Shown: positions 51,600 to 62,574 of the stretch, one piece after another | Layout of the letters: the number at the start of each line of letters is the position of its first letter | Position numbering within the stretch: position 1 is the stretch's first letter | Source of the DNA: Peronospora farinosa | Lineage: Eukaryota; Oomycota; Peronosporomycetes; Peronosporales; Peronosporaceae | NCBI GenBank assembly: GCA_947646735.1 | Contig: CANTFK010000343.1 | Coordinates: 372,001 to 436,000, forward strand | Direction: 5' to 3' | DNA length: 64,000 nucleotides | Notes under the pieces: generated by a model | What the model saw: only the letters and a program-made list of their open reading frames with translations | The model's database searches: none | What the model was told of the DNA's origin: nothing | Position numbers and translations under genes: made by a program

Positions 51600-54300
51600 A
51601 TGGCCAGATCTACACCCGAAAACGATCGCCACCCCCAAACTGGTGTGCTCGTCACGCGCGATACAACGATGAATTCTTCTACCGGATCGCGTATCCTGCT
51701 CCCGTCTACCCGGATAATCCTTTCTCCCGTTACGGATCGTCAAAACGCCATCTCCTTGGTTTCTTCATTGGATGACCGCCTGGAAGCCCAAGATACCATC
51801 GTGGAAAGTTATCACTCCATGGAAAATGCCTTGCAGGAGCAGGAATTTCGTGGAAATCAGCTGGAGACGGAACTCAATTCGTACTACGAGTTGGTGCCTC
51901 GACTGTGCACATTCGTCTTGCGTCGAGCTGAAGAGTTGCGTCAACAACTTGATGCCGCTCTCCACATGGCCGAAGGTCTCGACGAAGAACTGAACAAGCT
52001 AACGGATCAGTCTCAGGAGATCGCCGATCTGAAGAATGCCTTGTTTCGAGCCAATGCAGAGAAACATCGCCTGCAGGATAAATTCCGCCGTGAGGCGGCC
52101 AATCTTCAGCGAACTCTGGAAGGAAAGTTCCGGCAGCAGATCGCGTCCCTTCAACAGCAACTGGATTCCATCCTCGCACAGCGTAATACGGCAGACAGTA
52201 CTATGACTGCTGACTTTCGACGCATGAAAAGCAAGACGTCCAAGTACAAGAAAGCTCGTTCTCAGGCCCAGCAAGCCGCGAAACAACTGTAAGAGACACT
52301 GAGCGCGCTCGAGCTTGATCATGATCGCCTCCTGAGTACGAGTATTCGGAACGACGCAGCTTTGGGTCGACTTCGTACCGAAGTTGCAGATCGAGAGGCA
52401 GAGCGCGATCTGGCCATCCAGGATCGAGATTTACTTCGTTCGCATCTGGAAGAATTGGCTACGGGCTTAATTCCTTCTCCGACTAGCCTTCTCGCGCTTT
52501 CCAATCCCTCGTCACCCAATCGCAAACGTGCGTCATCTTCACCGACTCTGGACGTTCCCTGTAAACGTCCTCGCAGCGCTTCCGGTACTTCTGCTCAATC
52601 TGCGACCTCGGAGGGATTCGCATTCCAGCGCGATCTGGTACTCTGACGCGATCTGATACTTCAGCGCGATTTGGGACTTCGACGCGATCTGAAATTCCGG
52701 CACAATCCGGTACTTCGGCACAGTCTTTGGCGCGACTGGTACTCCGGCGCGATCTGGGACTTCGGCGCGATCTGGTACTCCACCGCGATCTGGTACTCCA
52801 CCGCGATCTGGTAATTTAACGCGATCTGGCACTCCGGCGCGATCTGGTACTTTAGCGCGATCTGGCACTTCAGCGCGATCTGGTATTTTTCCGCGATCTG
52901 GTACTCCGGCGCCATCTGGGACTTCGACGCGATCTAAAATTTCGGCGCAATCCGGTATTTCGGCACAGTCTAATACTTTGGCGCGATCTGGTACTTCGAC
53001 GCGATCTGGTACTTCGGCGCGATCTGATACTTCAGCGCGATCTGGTACTCCGCCGCGATCTGGTAATCAAACGCGATCTGGTACTCCGGCGCGATCTGGG
53101 ACTTCGACGCGCTCTGCCAAGTTGGTGCGATCCGTTATTACAACGCGACCCAATGTTTCGTCGAAAGCTAAAAAGAAACGCAAAACGTGTCCCTCGCCTT
53201 CGCCTGACTCTGAGTATGACGGATGGTCTTCCGATCCCGAGGACGCTACACTTGCTGCTCTATCCGGATCGCGTTCCACCACGAGGCGTCGCACCACCAT
53301 GACGAAAATCTCTGGCAACACCGAATCGTCTCAGTTCCCTATCATAATTCACAAGGGTAGCCCACCCTCCAGAAAATCACCAGTCTTGAATTTTGATACT
53401 CCTCCTAGCCTTACGGCCAATATTTCCAAGGTCGACCTTTTTGGCGAACCTTCTAGCGACTCGGACGGAAAGATTAGCGTTTCCAGTGACATTCGTGAAG
53501 ATATAAACCAGTTGCTCACTCCCGCTTAATACGCCGATCTGCCGGATCTCCAAAAATCACGTGATGCATGGATCCCTGGATATCGTGAGCGAAAGCCCCG
53601 ATCGTCGACTCAGGTTGCTCCATGGTCCGCCCGACGGGTCAGTCTAACCAGTGTTGCAGAATTGGGAGTGGAGTTCTTCTATCGACACTTGTCCCGACCG
53701 ATAGGGTATCTCTCACCCCTCAAGCTAATCTCAAGTCTCTTCCTGACTCTGAGTGGATCCCACGAATGATTACCCCGGCACAAGTTACTGCGCTTTACAA
53801 TTAGAAACCGTGGAACGTCACTCGTCGACCGACTACTCTCATCGACCGGTTGGTTCAAAGATCTGGCAGCCATTTATCTCGAATATGAAGTTCGACATAA
53901 GAAAACCTTGTGGGAGGCAACCCACTTCCTATATATCTCCCGTGAACATCGAAAGGAATATCCGGAGCTGGCGCAATTTTGTCAGCAACGTAAACAGCGT
54001 CGATCGAGATCTGGACCCCGCTGGAAAACTATTGTTCGCGTTATTCTCCAAGGGATGATCGAAGGACACTGCGATCTAGAATTTTTGTTGGATATTTACT
54101 TTCTTTACTTTCCCGTGTACGCGAAAGTGCGACCATGGTATCCTGGTTTGGAGTGTGAGAAGAAGAATATCCCTAACATGGCTACCGCGCTCTCAATGTT
54201 GGACTCTGCCGAGCCGTGGAGAAATCAGTATCGAATTTCGATTGAAGATCACCCGGGATCGCTGATCCCTCGTCTGGCCGGTAAGTTTTTTCCAAAGTAA
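51600..54300 (+). pseudogene. Antisense accessory ORF of the Chronos-like element
   Basis: Begins at an ATG 85 bp inside the 3' LTR (MARSTPENDRHPQTGVL), runs opposite to pol and ends 255 bp before the pol stop. Part 1 (51,600-52,646, one stop at 52,290) is a long coiled coil: RNQ-type heptads in MENALQEQEFRGNQLETEL, ELRQQLDAALHMAEGLDEEL and RLQDKFRREAANLQRTLEGK. Part 2 (52,650-53,118) is an 18-bp minisatellite read as repeats of ARSGT(S/P). Part 3 (53,120-53,529) is basic then acidic and Ser-rich, with SKAKKKRKTCPSPSPDSE, a likely nuclear signal. Part 4 (53,908-54,300) is a compact domain (KEYPELAQFCQQRKQRR, DLEFLLDIYFLYFPVYAKV). Few frameshifts for its length. No family recognised. Confidence 0.65.
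52630..53118 (+). repeat. 18-bp minisatellite (GCGCGATCTGGTACTTCG type), about 27 units
   Basis: Tandem 18-base units with variation at the third and sixth codons, giving the hexapeptide A/T-R-S-G-T-S/P. All units keep the CGCGATCTGG core or a near match. One single-base slip near 52,735 changes frame. Confidence 0.9.
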
Positions 54301-54555
54301 CTTCTCGCGATCCGATCTGGAGTAGCACTCCGCGATCCGATTTCATTTCTTCAGCATTCTATACAATATCACTGTTTTCGTTTCATTCTTTTGCTCGTTC
54401 TTGCAATTGTCTTCTTGTTTTTGGGCCTTTTCAGCCGTGATCTGGTCTTTCAGACCTTCGATCGACACTCAAATTCACATATATCTTGGTTACCCTAGCT
54501 ATACATCCATCTTGTACAGCCATTTCCACTCTCCAATAGCGAAATAACCAATTCA

Positions 54556-54756
54556 CTAATCTTCAGCTTTTTCCTCTTCATGAGACTGCATAACTTCGAA
54601 ACGATTACGGCGAACTTGGTCGCACTCAAATTCTTGCAACAATGCTCCACAATTCAGATCAGCCTCATCAACCCACGATGGATCGGTATAACCTTTCCAG
54701 CAAACCTTAAATTGACGGTGCACCCGTCCAAAACGAGTTTTTCGGCCGGATCGCAT
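54556..54756 (-). pseudogene. Chromodomain at the end of the Chronos-like pol
   Basis: RQFKVCWKGYTDPSWVDEADL fits the chromodomain core (F-V-x-W-x-G-Y ... S-W-x-x-x-x-L), followed by an acidic tail. It would guide integration to marked chromatin. Separated from the integrase frame (54,805-56,214) by a frame change. Confidence 0.75.
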
Positions 54757-54804
54757 ATCCGCAATCTTCTCTACTTCGAACTCGTTATCTCCAAGTTGCC
54801 GCTC

Positions 54805-56214
54805 CTAGCTATTCTCCGGCAGAAGTGACTCGTCGAAATCAAAACGATCTTCTTCTTCCACCGTCAACAACTGCTTCGGGCGGTCGAAGAATACTTTCAC
54901 ACATTTTACCTTGGATATATGCACGTTCGGTAATAATCGATACGGCATGCCAGCGATCTCCAGGCGAACAGGGCCACACACTTCACTCACTCGTAAAGTT
55001 CCATGCCACATATGTGCTAATTTTCGAGCAAATCCTTCCTTCGTTCGACCTAGGTATAACCAAACTTAGGTACCAGGCTTGATCTCGTGAGGTTGTAAAT
55101 CTTCATTATGCTGGTCCGCTCGTGTCTGGATAGCCATTTAAAGTCGCTTGTTGACTACATCTCGGGCTCGCTGATAGTGTCGTTGTACATGATATCGCCA
55201 TCTGCGAGGTTCTCGATCTCGTGGCTGAGTACTTCCCAGTGGCAACGTAGCTTCCAACGTAGATCGAGTATCCCACCCGTAGATCAAGTAAAAAGGCGTG
55301 TCTCCACGTACCCGATCTTGGGCAGTTTGTTTATAGCGAATGTCAACCGCTCAGCATATTCGTCCCAATCTTGTTAATTGACGTCCGAGACGTACATTTT
55401 CAACGATCGGATTAATTTCTGGACCATACGCTCAGCAGTCCCATTTGCTTGAGGGCGATATGCCATAGTCTCTCTTTGGTTTTGCTTAACAAGTCGATTG
55501 AACGCACGGAAAAAATAATCTGACATAATTCCAGGTTCCCTATCGTTCCGTATCGCTTCACTCGCACCGAATCGTCGAAAGACGCACTCCTCGTAATTCT
55601 CGGCGATCGTCTGAGCCGTTCTAGATTTGGTCGCCTTGGCAACTACATAGCCCGAAAATAAATCGACCCATTACCAAAAATTCAGTGTTGCCTTTGAAAG
55701 ATCTAGGCAGCGACGGAATATGATCCATGGCAATAATCTGGAACGGATAAGTAGCTTGTAAATTTCCCGGAGACTCTCCATTAATAACCGGACGTCCTTT
55801 TCCAGTCTCGCAGTCAGTGCATTCGCTCACATATCGTTGTACACTGCGATACAGGCCTCTCCAATGAAAACGAGATCGGATCCGTTGATACGTCCTACCG
55901 ATTCCCTGTTGCCCTCCTTCCAAACTGGCATGGTAGTGATGCAGAAAATCTTGCTGCAGAGTTTCTGGCACCACCAAACGAGAAATTCCATCGCGATCTT
56001 CCAAGTTTCTCACAGCTCCCGGGCAAAAAAATAGAAGATCGCTTTCATCCACTTCATAATCACTTGCAATCTTGGCGCATGACTTCGCTTCTTCCATACT
56101 GAGATTCCTTATATCACCAATCAGAAAAATCTTTAGGTTAGCGATCCAACATTCCTCATCTTGAGCTTGTCGTATACGTTCACTTCGCATTTGCTGCACA
56201 AATTCTTCTTGCAA
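54805..56214 (-). pseudogene. Integrase of the Chronos-like element
   Basis: Zinc-binding H..H..C..C part: HHYHASLEGGQQGIGRTYQR, then SECTDCETGKGRPV. The core begins with IIAMDHIPSLPRSFKGN (first catalytic Asp). It then changes frame at about 55,620, and the last recognisable piece of the core is near 55,460. Barrel part at 55,011-54,805 (MWHGTLRVSEVCGPVRLEIAG). Broken. Confidence 0.8.
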
Positions 56215-56226
56215 AATCTCGGGTAG

Positions 56227-57182
56227 TTAACGTCTTCTACGGGTTAATCTTGTAATCGCAGCAGCTTTAACCACCGATTCGGTCTGCTTCGACTTCAATA
56301 ACTCATCCAGTCTATTAAGGGTAATGAGATATTGGCGATCTCTTTCCGAAGTGATGACCACACCTTGTTCCTTCTGTAAAGCAGTACTCGCCAGTCGATC
56401 TGCACTTTGGTTCCAGTCGCGTTTCATATGTAAGAACTCATGGATCGGCCATGATCGAAGCTTCTCCATTGCTTTCTGTATCAACAACTGCAGTCCAGGA
56501 GCCTTGCAATCGATTTCACCCCGCATCTGATCACTAGGTTAGAGTCGCCAAAAATGATAACTCGTCCCCTAGTCTGATTCTTCAACAGATCAAAGCCTAA
56601 TAGTAAACCCCGATATTTGGCTTCGTTCACTGTTAAGTCCGTTGCATATTCCGATGCAGCAGCCACAATAGTCCACTCCGGAAGTTTCCATATTATCGCA
56701 CTGTATGATCCACCCTTTCGCTTGGTTCGTGCCGATCCATCAAAACTGACGACCAAGAGACTTTCATCGTCTTCCACCGTAGGCGGTGGCATACTAAGAG
56801 TTTGCCTTGGTTGTTTCCGGGGAGCGATCGCGATCAACACTTCATCGACTTCTTCACGGGGAGTTACACTTGCAGCCAGGGCAACAAGTATTTCATCTTC
56901 GCCCTTTTCACATTTCTTGATCTCCAAAGTCCAAGTCGATAATAATGCGGCCCATCTACCTAGCCTGCCATTGAGACCGGAAGACTGCACCAACCAGGCC
57001 ATCGTCGAGAAACGCGTGAGAACTTTAATCTCTCGCGAGACTAGCATGCAATAACATATATCCAAAATCCGAAGTAGTGCTAGTATCTCCTTCTCGATCA
57101 TTCCGTAATTGATCTCATTCGGCTTCAGCGTTCGGCTTGTAAACGTAACTGGCCAATATGTACCATCATACTCCTGCAACAA
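56227..57182 (-). pseudogene. Two RNase H domains of the Chronos-like element
   Basis: First, Gypsy-type RNase H at 57,220-56,930: YWPVTFTSRTLKPNEINYGMIEKEILALL. Its first catalytic Asp is changed (YASKW where DAS is usual). Second, plant/archaeal-type RNase H at 56,760-56,230: VVSFDGSARTKRKGG, LTVNEAKYRGLLLGFDLL, VIIFGDSNLVI and, after a frameshift near 56,525, FLHMKRDWNQSADRLAS. This gives the D-E-D-D set. The usual one is decayed and the added one keeps its residues, as in dual RNase H elements. Confidence 0.85.
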
Positions 57183-57559
57183 AGCTGCTGATACTGCCCA
57201 TTTACTCGCATATACGATAATTACCGGAGACCGATCTGGGTGAAGTGTTTGAGGATCGGGGTATTAGCGATCTTGACGTTCAACATGGTAAATGCGATCA
57301 TCGCTTTTTCCCATCGAGTCCGTCCTTCTGGATCTGGATCGTCCCCAATATCTAACTTTTGATCTGAATCATTCCTGGTTGCGACAGTCGAATCCAATGC
57401 ATTCATCTTGTCAGAACAGCGGATTTCATGGAAATCTGCTTCCCTTAATTCATATAGCACTGACGCATAAATCGCAAAGTCTTAGACAAATCGACTATAG
57501 TAATTAAAGCTTCCCAGAAACGATTACATCGATCGCAACGTTTTTGGGAAAGGAATGTT

Positions 57560-58626
57560 CACCAGAGATCCCAAATCCTTTGGATGAGCTCCTATTCTTG
57601 CAAATGAGACTTGATGACCCAGGTAATCCACCTTACGTCGTCCCCAAAAACTTTTAGCGAGCCTGATCGACAAATTCTATTCATTGCATACTTCTAGCAA
57701 TCGCTTTACCTTATCATATAAGGAGGCCCACGAGGTTGCTGGATCAATATGTCATCAATATATGACCTTCGGCCGAGCACAGATGGCTTCTGGCTAGTAT
57801 CCGGTTCGCCTTCAGTGAATACATCCACCAGCTTTGGCGATTCCGTTAACGTATCAGTGGAGTCGAGTGATCCTGTGGCAATTGCATTTGGATCCGTACC
57901 GATCTTGAGGTATCCATACAGTGCATTATCAATTAGACGTTGGTAAATCTGCGGAGCGTTTTTTAGCCCAAACGGCATTCGTAACCACTCGAACAAGCCT
58001 GACGGCGTGATAAAAGCAGAAATCATCCTCGCTCGCTCGGTCATTTCCACAACCCAAAATCCACTGGCCATATCCAACGAACAATACCACATAGCTTTAT
58101 CCATATCTTTCAATAATTCGCTAATCAGCGGCATAGGATACACCATCAATCTCGTGAGCTGATTCACCCGCCGATAGTCAATGCATAACCGAATGTCGAC
58201 ACCATTCTTTTTTATAATTACCACAATCGGCGAATCCCATGGTGATGTCGACGGCTGGATAATCCTGGCTGATAGTAATCCTTCGATTAAGTCAGCTAAC
58301 TTCTTGCGAAATTTGGGAGCGACCGGTCGTACTTGTTGTGCGATCGGGTGTGCTCCGCCAACATCGATATCACATACTGCTCCTCGAGCTGCAGGAGGAA
58401 GCGCGTTTCCTTTGCCGATGAGTAAGTGTCAGTTCGCCCAAATCAATTGCCGTAGACTTTCTTGGTCCTTGGTTAAAGGAACTCCCGGATCGCCCACTTG
58501 GATATCATCAATCGTAACTTCTTCGGTGGATGACACAATCTCAGGCAAGACAGCCATATGTTGATCCACATCTTCGGCATACAATTCACAACTCTCGTGA
58601 TAATACATCGAGTCTTCAGGCTTCAT
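57560..58626 (-). pseudogene. Reverse transcriptase of the Chronos-like element
   Basis: Order: PKFRKKLADLIEGLLSARII, PWDSPIVVIIKKNGVDIRLC, IDYRRVNQLT, MWYCSLDMASGFWVVEM and ERARMISAFITPSGLFEW, then MPFGLKNAPQIYQRLIDNAL. The catalytic YIDD box (RRSYIDDILIQ) at about 57,750 is intact. An insert of about 40 residues rich in Asp/Thr lies between NALYG and YIDD. Thumb remains lie further down at about 57,560-57,660 (DYLGHQVSF). One stop near 58,430. Confidence 0.85.
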
Positions 58627-58689
58627 CTTTACACTTCCTCCGGCTAGAATACATTCGTCGTTGATAGTAGAATCACTAGCTTGCTCCTG

Positions 58690-58990
58690 TTCTCGCAGAT
58701 CGCGATTTAGATCGGCCAGATCGCGGTCATTAACTACCGGATCGACCAGATCGCGATCATCGCGATCCGGATCGGCCAGACCGCGACTCTCAACTACCGG
58801 ATCGACCAGATCGCGGGCATAATTGCCAGATCAGCCAGATTGCGGTCATTAACTACCGGATCGGCCAGATCGCAGTCCTCAATTGTCGGATCGGGGTCAC
58901 CGCGATCCAGATCGGCCAGATCGCGGTCATTGATTGCCAGATCAGCCAGATCGCGGTCATTAATTGTCGGATCGCGCTCCATACATTTCG
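58690..58990 (-). repeat. Tandem GATC-rich repeats in the protease-RT linker
   Basis: Units of about 30 bp built of GATCGGCCAGATCGCGGTCA with variation. In frame they give repeats of NDRDLADL. Confidence 0.85.
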
Positions 58991-59978
58991 GTGTATAGTT
59001 ATTGTGAGTGTAATTATCTTCACCCCACGGCCCTTGCACGTGATCGACATTTGACATCCCTCTGATCTCATTGATTACCCATGGAGATTGCGCTACTTGT
59101 TCACTTTCATCTTCGATCACCAGATCTTCTACATTGTTTCCACCGATTTCTCTTATCGCATCGCATTCATCATTGGATCGTGTCGTGGGCTTCACCGTTC
59201 CCGTATCCCTTTCTTCTGCTTCCTCTTTTGAGCGCGTTAAGATCCTCTTTGGTGTAGGGTACGAAGGATGATCCACTAGCGGTCCGGTATATTCTTCTGA
59301 TGGTTCTTCTTCTCGATCCGTTGTCGCTTCGAACGCTAATGTCTGCCATTCGTTATACCGACGCGATCCCACCGAGACATATCCTGGGGACCGAGGTATC
59401 ATATCAGCGACCATCCACCAACCTAATGGTGATCCATGACTTAAAGTCACTTCTTGATCGCCGATATTAGTTAGCTGTAGATACTTGATCTGACCAGGTC
59501 CCGTAGTCACTGTGGGCACCCACTTCGGATCGCGCCTCACTCAGATCTTGGCTTTAGGAGGACTAACTCCGATCTTCACTTCGGTCGATTTACCCACTGG
59601 AATCACCACATATTGATCTGGAATTGTGATCGCTTGTATGGTCGCCCGGTAAGGGGGTCTTCGTCCATTCAGAAGTATCCTGACCTCATCAGGCAAACAA
59701 AGTGTTCCATCTGCTAAATCCAGGCGTATTCCAGCTGGGACCATAAAATCCATTCCTAGGATCGCGTCTTGACCTACTTGATCTCCTACCCAAGCATCAA
59801 AATAATAGACTAGCGATCCATTCAGCGTGATCTTGATTCTTGTACGACCGTCCGTCATGTATATGTTCTCACAAATCCCAACACATTCTTGCCTCTGACT
59901 CTCGTCAATGACACATCCTACCTTACGAGCAAAGGTGGTGTCGACGATTGAGACTTCGGCTCCAGAATCAAACAACAT
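58794..59978 (-). pseudogene. Protease and linker of the Chronos-like element
   Basis: Two neighbouring frames. 59,978-59,541 starts MLFDSGAEVSIVDTTFARKVG, with the active-site DSGA and later DAILGMDFMVPAGIRLDL, the two marks of a retropepsin. 59,540-58,794 is a linker with LTRSKEEAEERDTG and the Asp-rich repeats. A stop near 59,541 separates them. Confidence 0.85.
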
Positions 59979-60329
59979 AATTGCCTTTCATTGTTGATCT
60001 TGCCCGTTGCCTTGGCTTGCTTGAACCATTTTCCTGGGGTATGATATTTCCAATATCCCCGTGATTCACCTGGTGCTAAGTCGAGCTCCATTTTCGCAGG
60101 CGATCGGGCATATTCATCAACTCTTACGACGCTTGATATTGAACGCAGAAATTTTGAATCTTCACATGTATTATTCGGGTCGATCTGAGTGTTAACGCCC
60201 TGATCTGTCGATCTTCTTTCCACAAATGCATAAATGCAGAGCCTAGAACGCTCGGCTCGTACCAGATTCCAACCTGGCGAGCGTCCTAGTTTAACATTTC
60301 TTCAGCCTTCGGCGGAAGCATTCCAGCAT

Positions 60330-62574
60330 GCTTGGTTGGGACATACCACTTGCGTATCATGTTGTAGAATTCTTCCATTCGACATTCTCCATGCTCATCG
60401 ATATCTCCGCAGGCAGCACAGGTGTAAAAACGCTTGTCCGAAGGATGTCCCTTACGACCGCACTTCTGACACGTTAGTCTCTTCCAGCATCCACGATCAT
60501 CGTGTTTCTTCGACCCACAATGGGTACAGACTTCTGATTCACCACGCGATCTGGACCGCGATCTTGATCCAAATGGTCTGATCCCGCGCGTTGATCACTA
60601 TATTTCTTCACGCGATCTGGTACTGTGGTCACACATAGGTTGCGTCGATCTGTTTCGGCGTCTGATCCACTAATATCCGAGTCTTACTCACTGCAACTGC
60701 CTTCCAGGCGGATTGCTCTCACGGCATGAGTTGGTTTCGAGGGTGCCGGAGTGGAAGCCGACGCAGATCGCTGACGAAATTTGCTTGACCCCCTTGAACT
60801 CGGATACTGTCTTCCTTCCATGCGTTGATATGTTCGAAGAGTCTCTTCCATATCGACGGCGTCTCTAAGGCGTAGCAACGTCAACTGCTTAGCCAGATCG
60901 CGATCATCAAGTGTACCAATGAAATGCGTCACATGTTCTCGGCGAATTGAAGGCGATCCCTTCCGAATGGGGATTTTTGCTCGGATCGCGGCCACATTCA
61001 GCCGATACAAATAATCCAATGGCGTTTCATCGGATCGCTTCTTCGCATGATAGTATTGTCTCCCGACAGACATACTATATCCACAATACTGGATCATGAA
61101 GGTTTCCAACAACGACTTCCGTGAATTCCGGGTGGATCGACTTAACTGGCTATACCAATTTCGTGCCGGCCCCGTAAGTAAATCACCAAATACTAGACAT
61201 TTTTCATCATCCGGGCTTGGTCGCGTAAGAACGCCAACTTGGCCTTGTTGACCCAACTTCTCGCTCGATCTTCATCTTTGTCCCGTCCTGTAAATTCTTT
61301 CAGATCTGCGATCGCAGACATTCGAATGCGCTGCGTGACAAGTCCACCATCAGGTACAGCGCCTGCACTTGCGACTTGTGGCCGTCTTATATCCTCCAAC
61401 CCAAATCGTCTTGATCGTAATTATTGGATCTCGATTGACGCGATCCGGCCGATTCCATATCCACATCCGAAATGCAAACTTTTGGGGTGTTTGTGGGGAT
61501 CGCGGATCGACTGGTGATCATGCGAGCTTGATCCTGATCGTACTTTCTCATGGCAGCTTCAAAATAAGATTGCAATTGACCTGATCCAGTCACATTCATG
61601 TCTTCAGCTGTGAGTACCGTCGTCGATTGTTCTCTGGCCGTAATCGGTGCCAGTCGCTCGCGAATATGCGCTGCACCAGCCGGTCTAAGTGACATTCGCT
61701 GCATATTAATCGAGTCGTCCGACTCCCCTTCGGATTCCGCTGACATATACTGCGACGATCCAGTATGATATCCTTTTGGTATATCTGCAATCGGCTAAAT
61801 CTTCTGATCCACCGGATCGCGCTCTCCAGTTAGAGGAACTAGCTTCGAAAAAAGGGATCGCCCTGCTTGGATCACCCGATCATGATCGCATTCCAGCAGC
61901 ACCTGCGCGTCAAAAGCTCCAGCGGTGAATCCAGCGTTCTGGAGCAACTCCATAAGCCGACGGATCGCTTCCAACTGGTTCGGTGTCGGAATGGGAGCTG
62001 AGATTGGTCCTCGTAGCGATCCAATTAACTTCGGCTTCAACATCTTTAGAACGGGATCGCTTGACAACAGATCTTTAAGCGCCTTCCAATGAAAACACCA
62101 TTCCAGCTGATCCAGTTGCCATCCTTTCGCCTTGTCTTCCTCATGCGCCAGCTTCATGTCGGCATTATCATGATCCGATTCAGGCGCCTTCATCTTCACT
62201 CGAGATGGCTTTGCATTCTTCTTCTTCTTCGAATTCGGAGTGGTTTTGGATAAATTTCCTTCGGTTTTAACCGTAGGATTTTTATTCAGCGGATCGCGTT
62301 TTGCAACGTGATCCGCAGGGGTCCTCGAAAGGACCTGGGGAGGGGGTAGAGGTTTTTCTTCCAGATCAATCTCTTGATCTTCCTCCTTGGTTTTCTTTTC
62401 ATCTGCGCCCCTCCCAAAACGCTGATGATCCGGGGATCCGTTTTCTTCACACGTCTGCGGTGATCCCTTTGCCGCTGACGCTTCAATCCCAGGTACAATT
62501 TTGACCTTCACATCTTCTCTCAGGGACTCACGGTGGAATCCCGAGTCACCTGAAGATCCAGGCACGCAGACCAT
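60330..62574 (-). pseudogene. gag of the Chronos-like element
   Basis: Chosen start is the ATG at 62,574, directly inside the LTR end; the upstream extension has only a GTG. The N-terminal part to 61,795 is basic, then charged (PNSKKKKNAKPSRVKMKAPE). A middle part at 61,746-61,387 is followed by capsid at 61,399-60,684: IADLKEFTGRDKDEDRARSW, ARNWYSQLSRSTR, RSDETPLDYLYRLNVAAIRAK and HFIGTLDDRDLAKQLTLLRL. Nucleocapsid near 60,520-60,380 with CTHCGSKKHDDRGC and CQKCGRKGH ... CAAC. Frameshifts near 61,790, 61,390 and 61,200. Confidence 0.75.

Noticed and set aside
52630..53118. CRISPR-like array
   Set aside because: Units are contiguous 18-mers without unique spacers, in a eukaryotic retroelement and in frame. 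It is a minisatellite.
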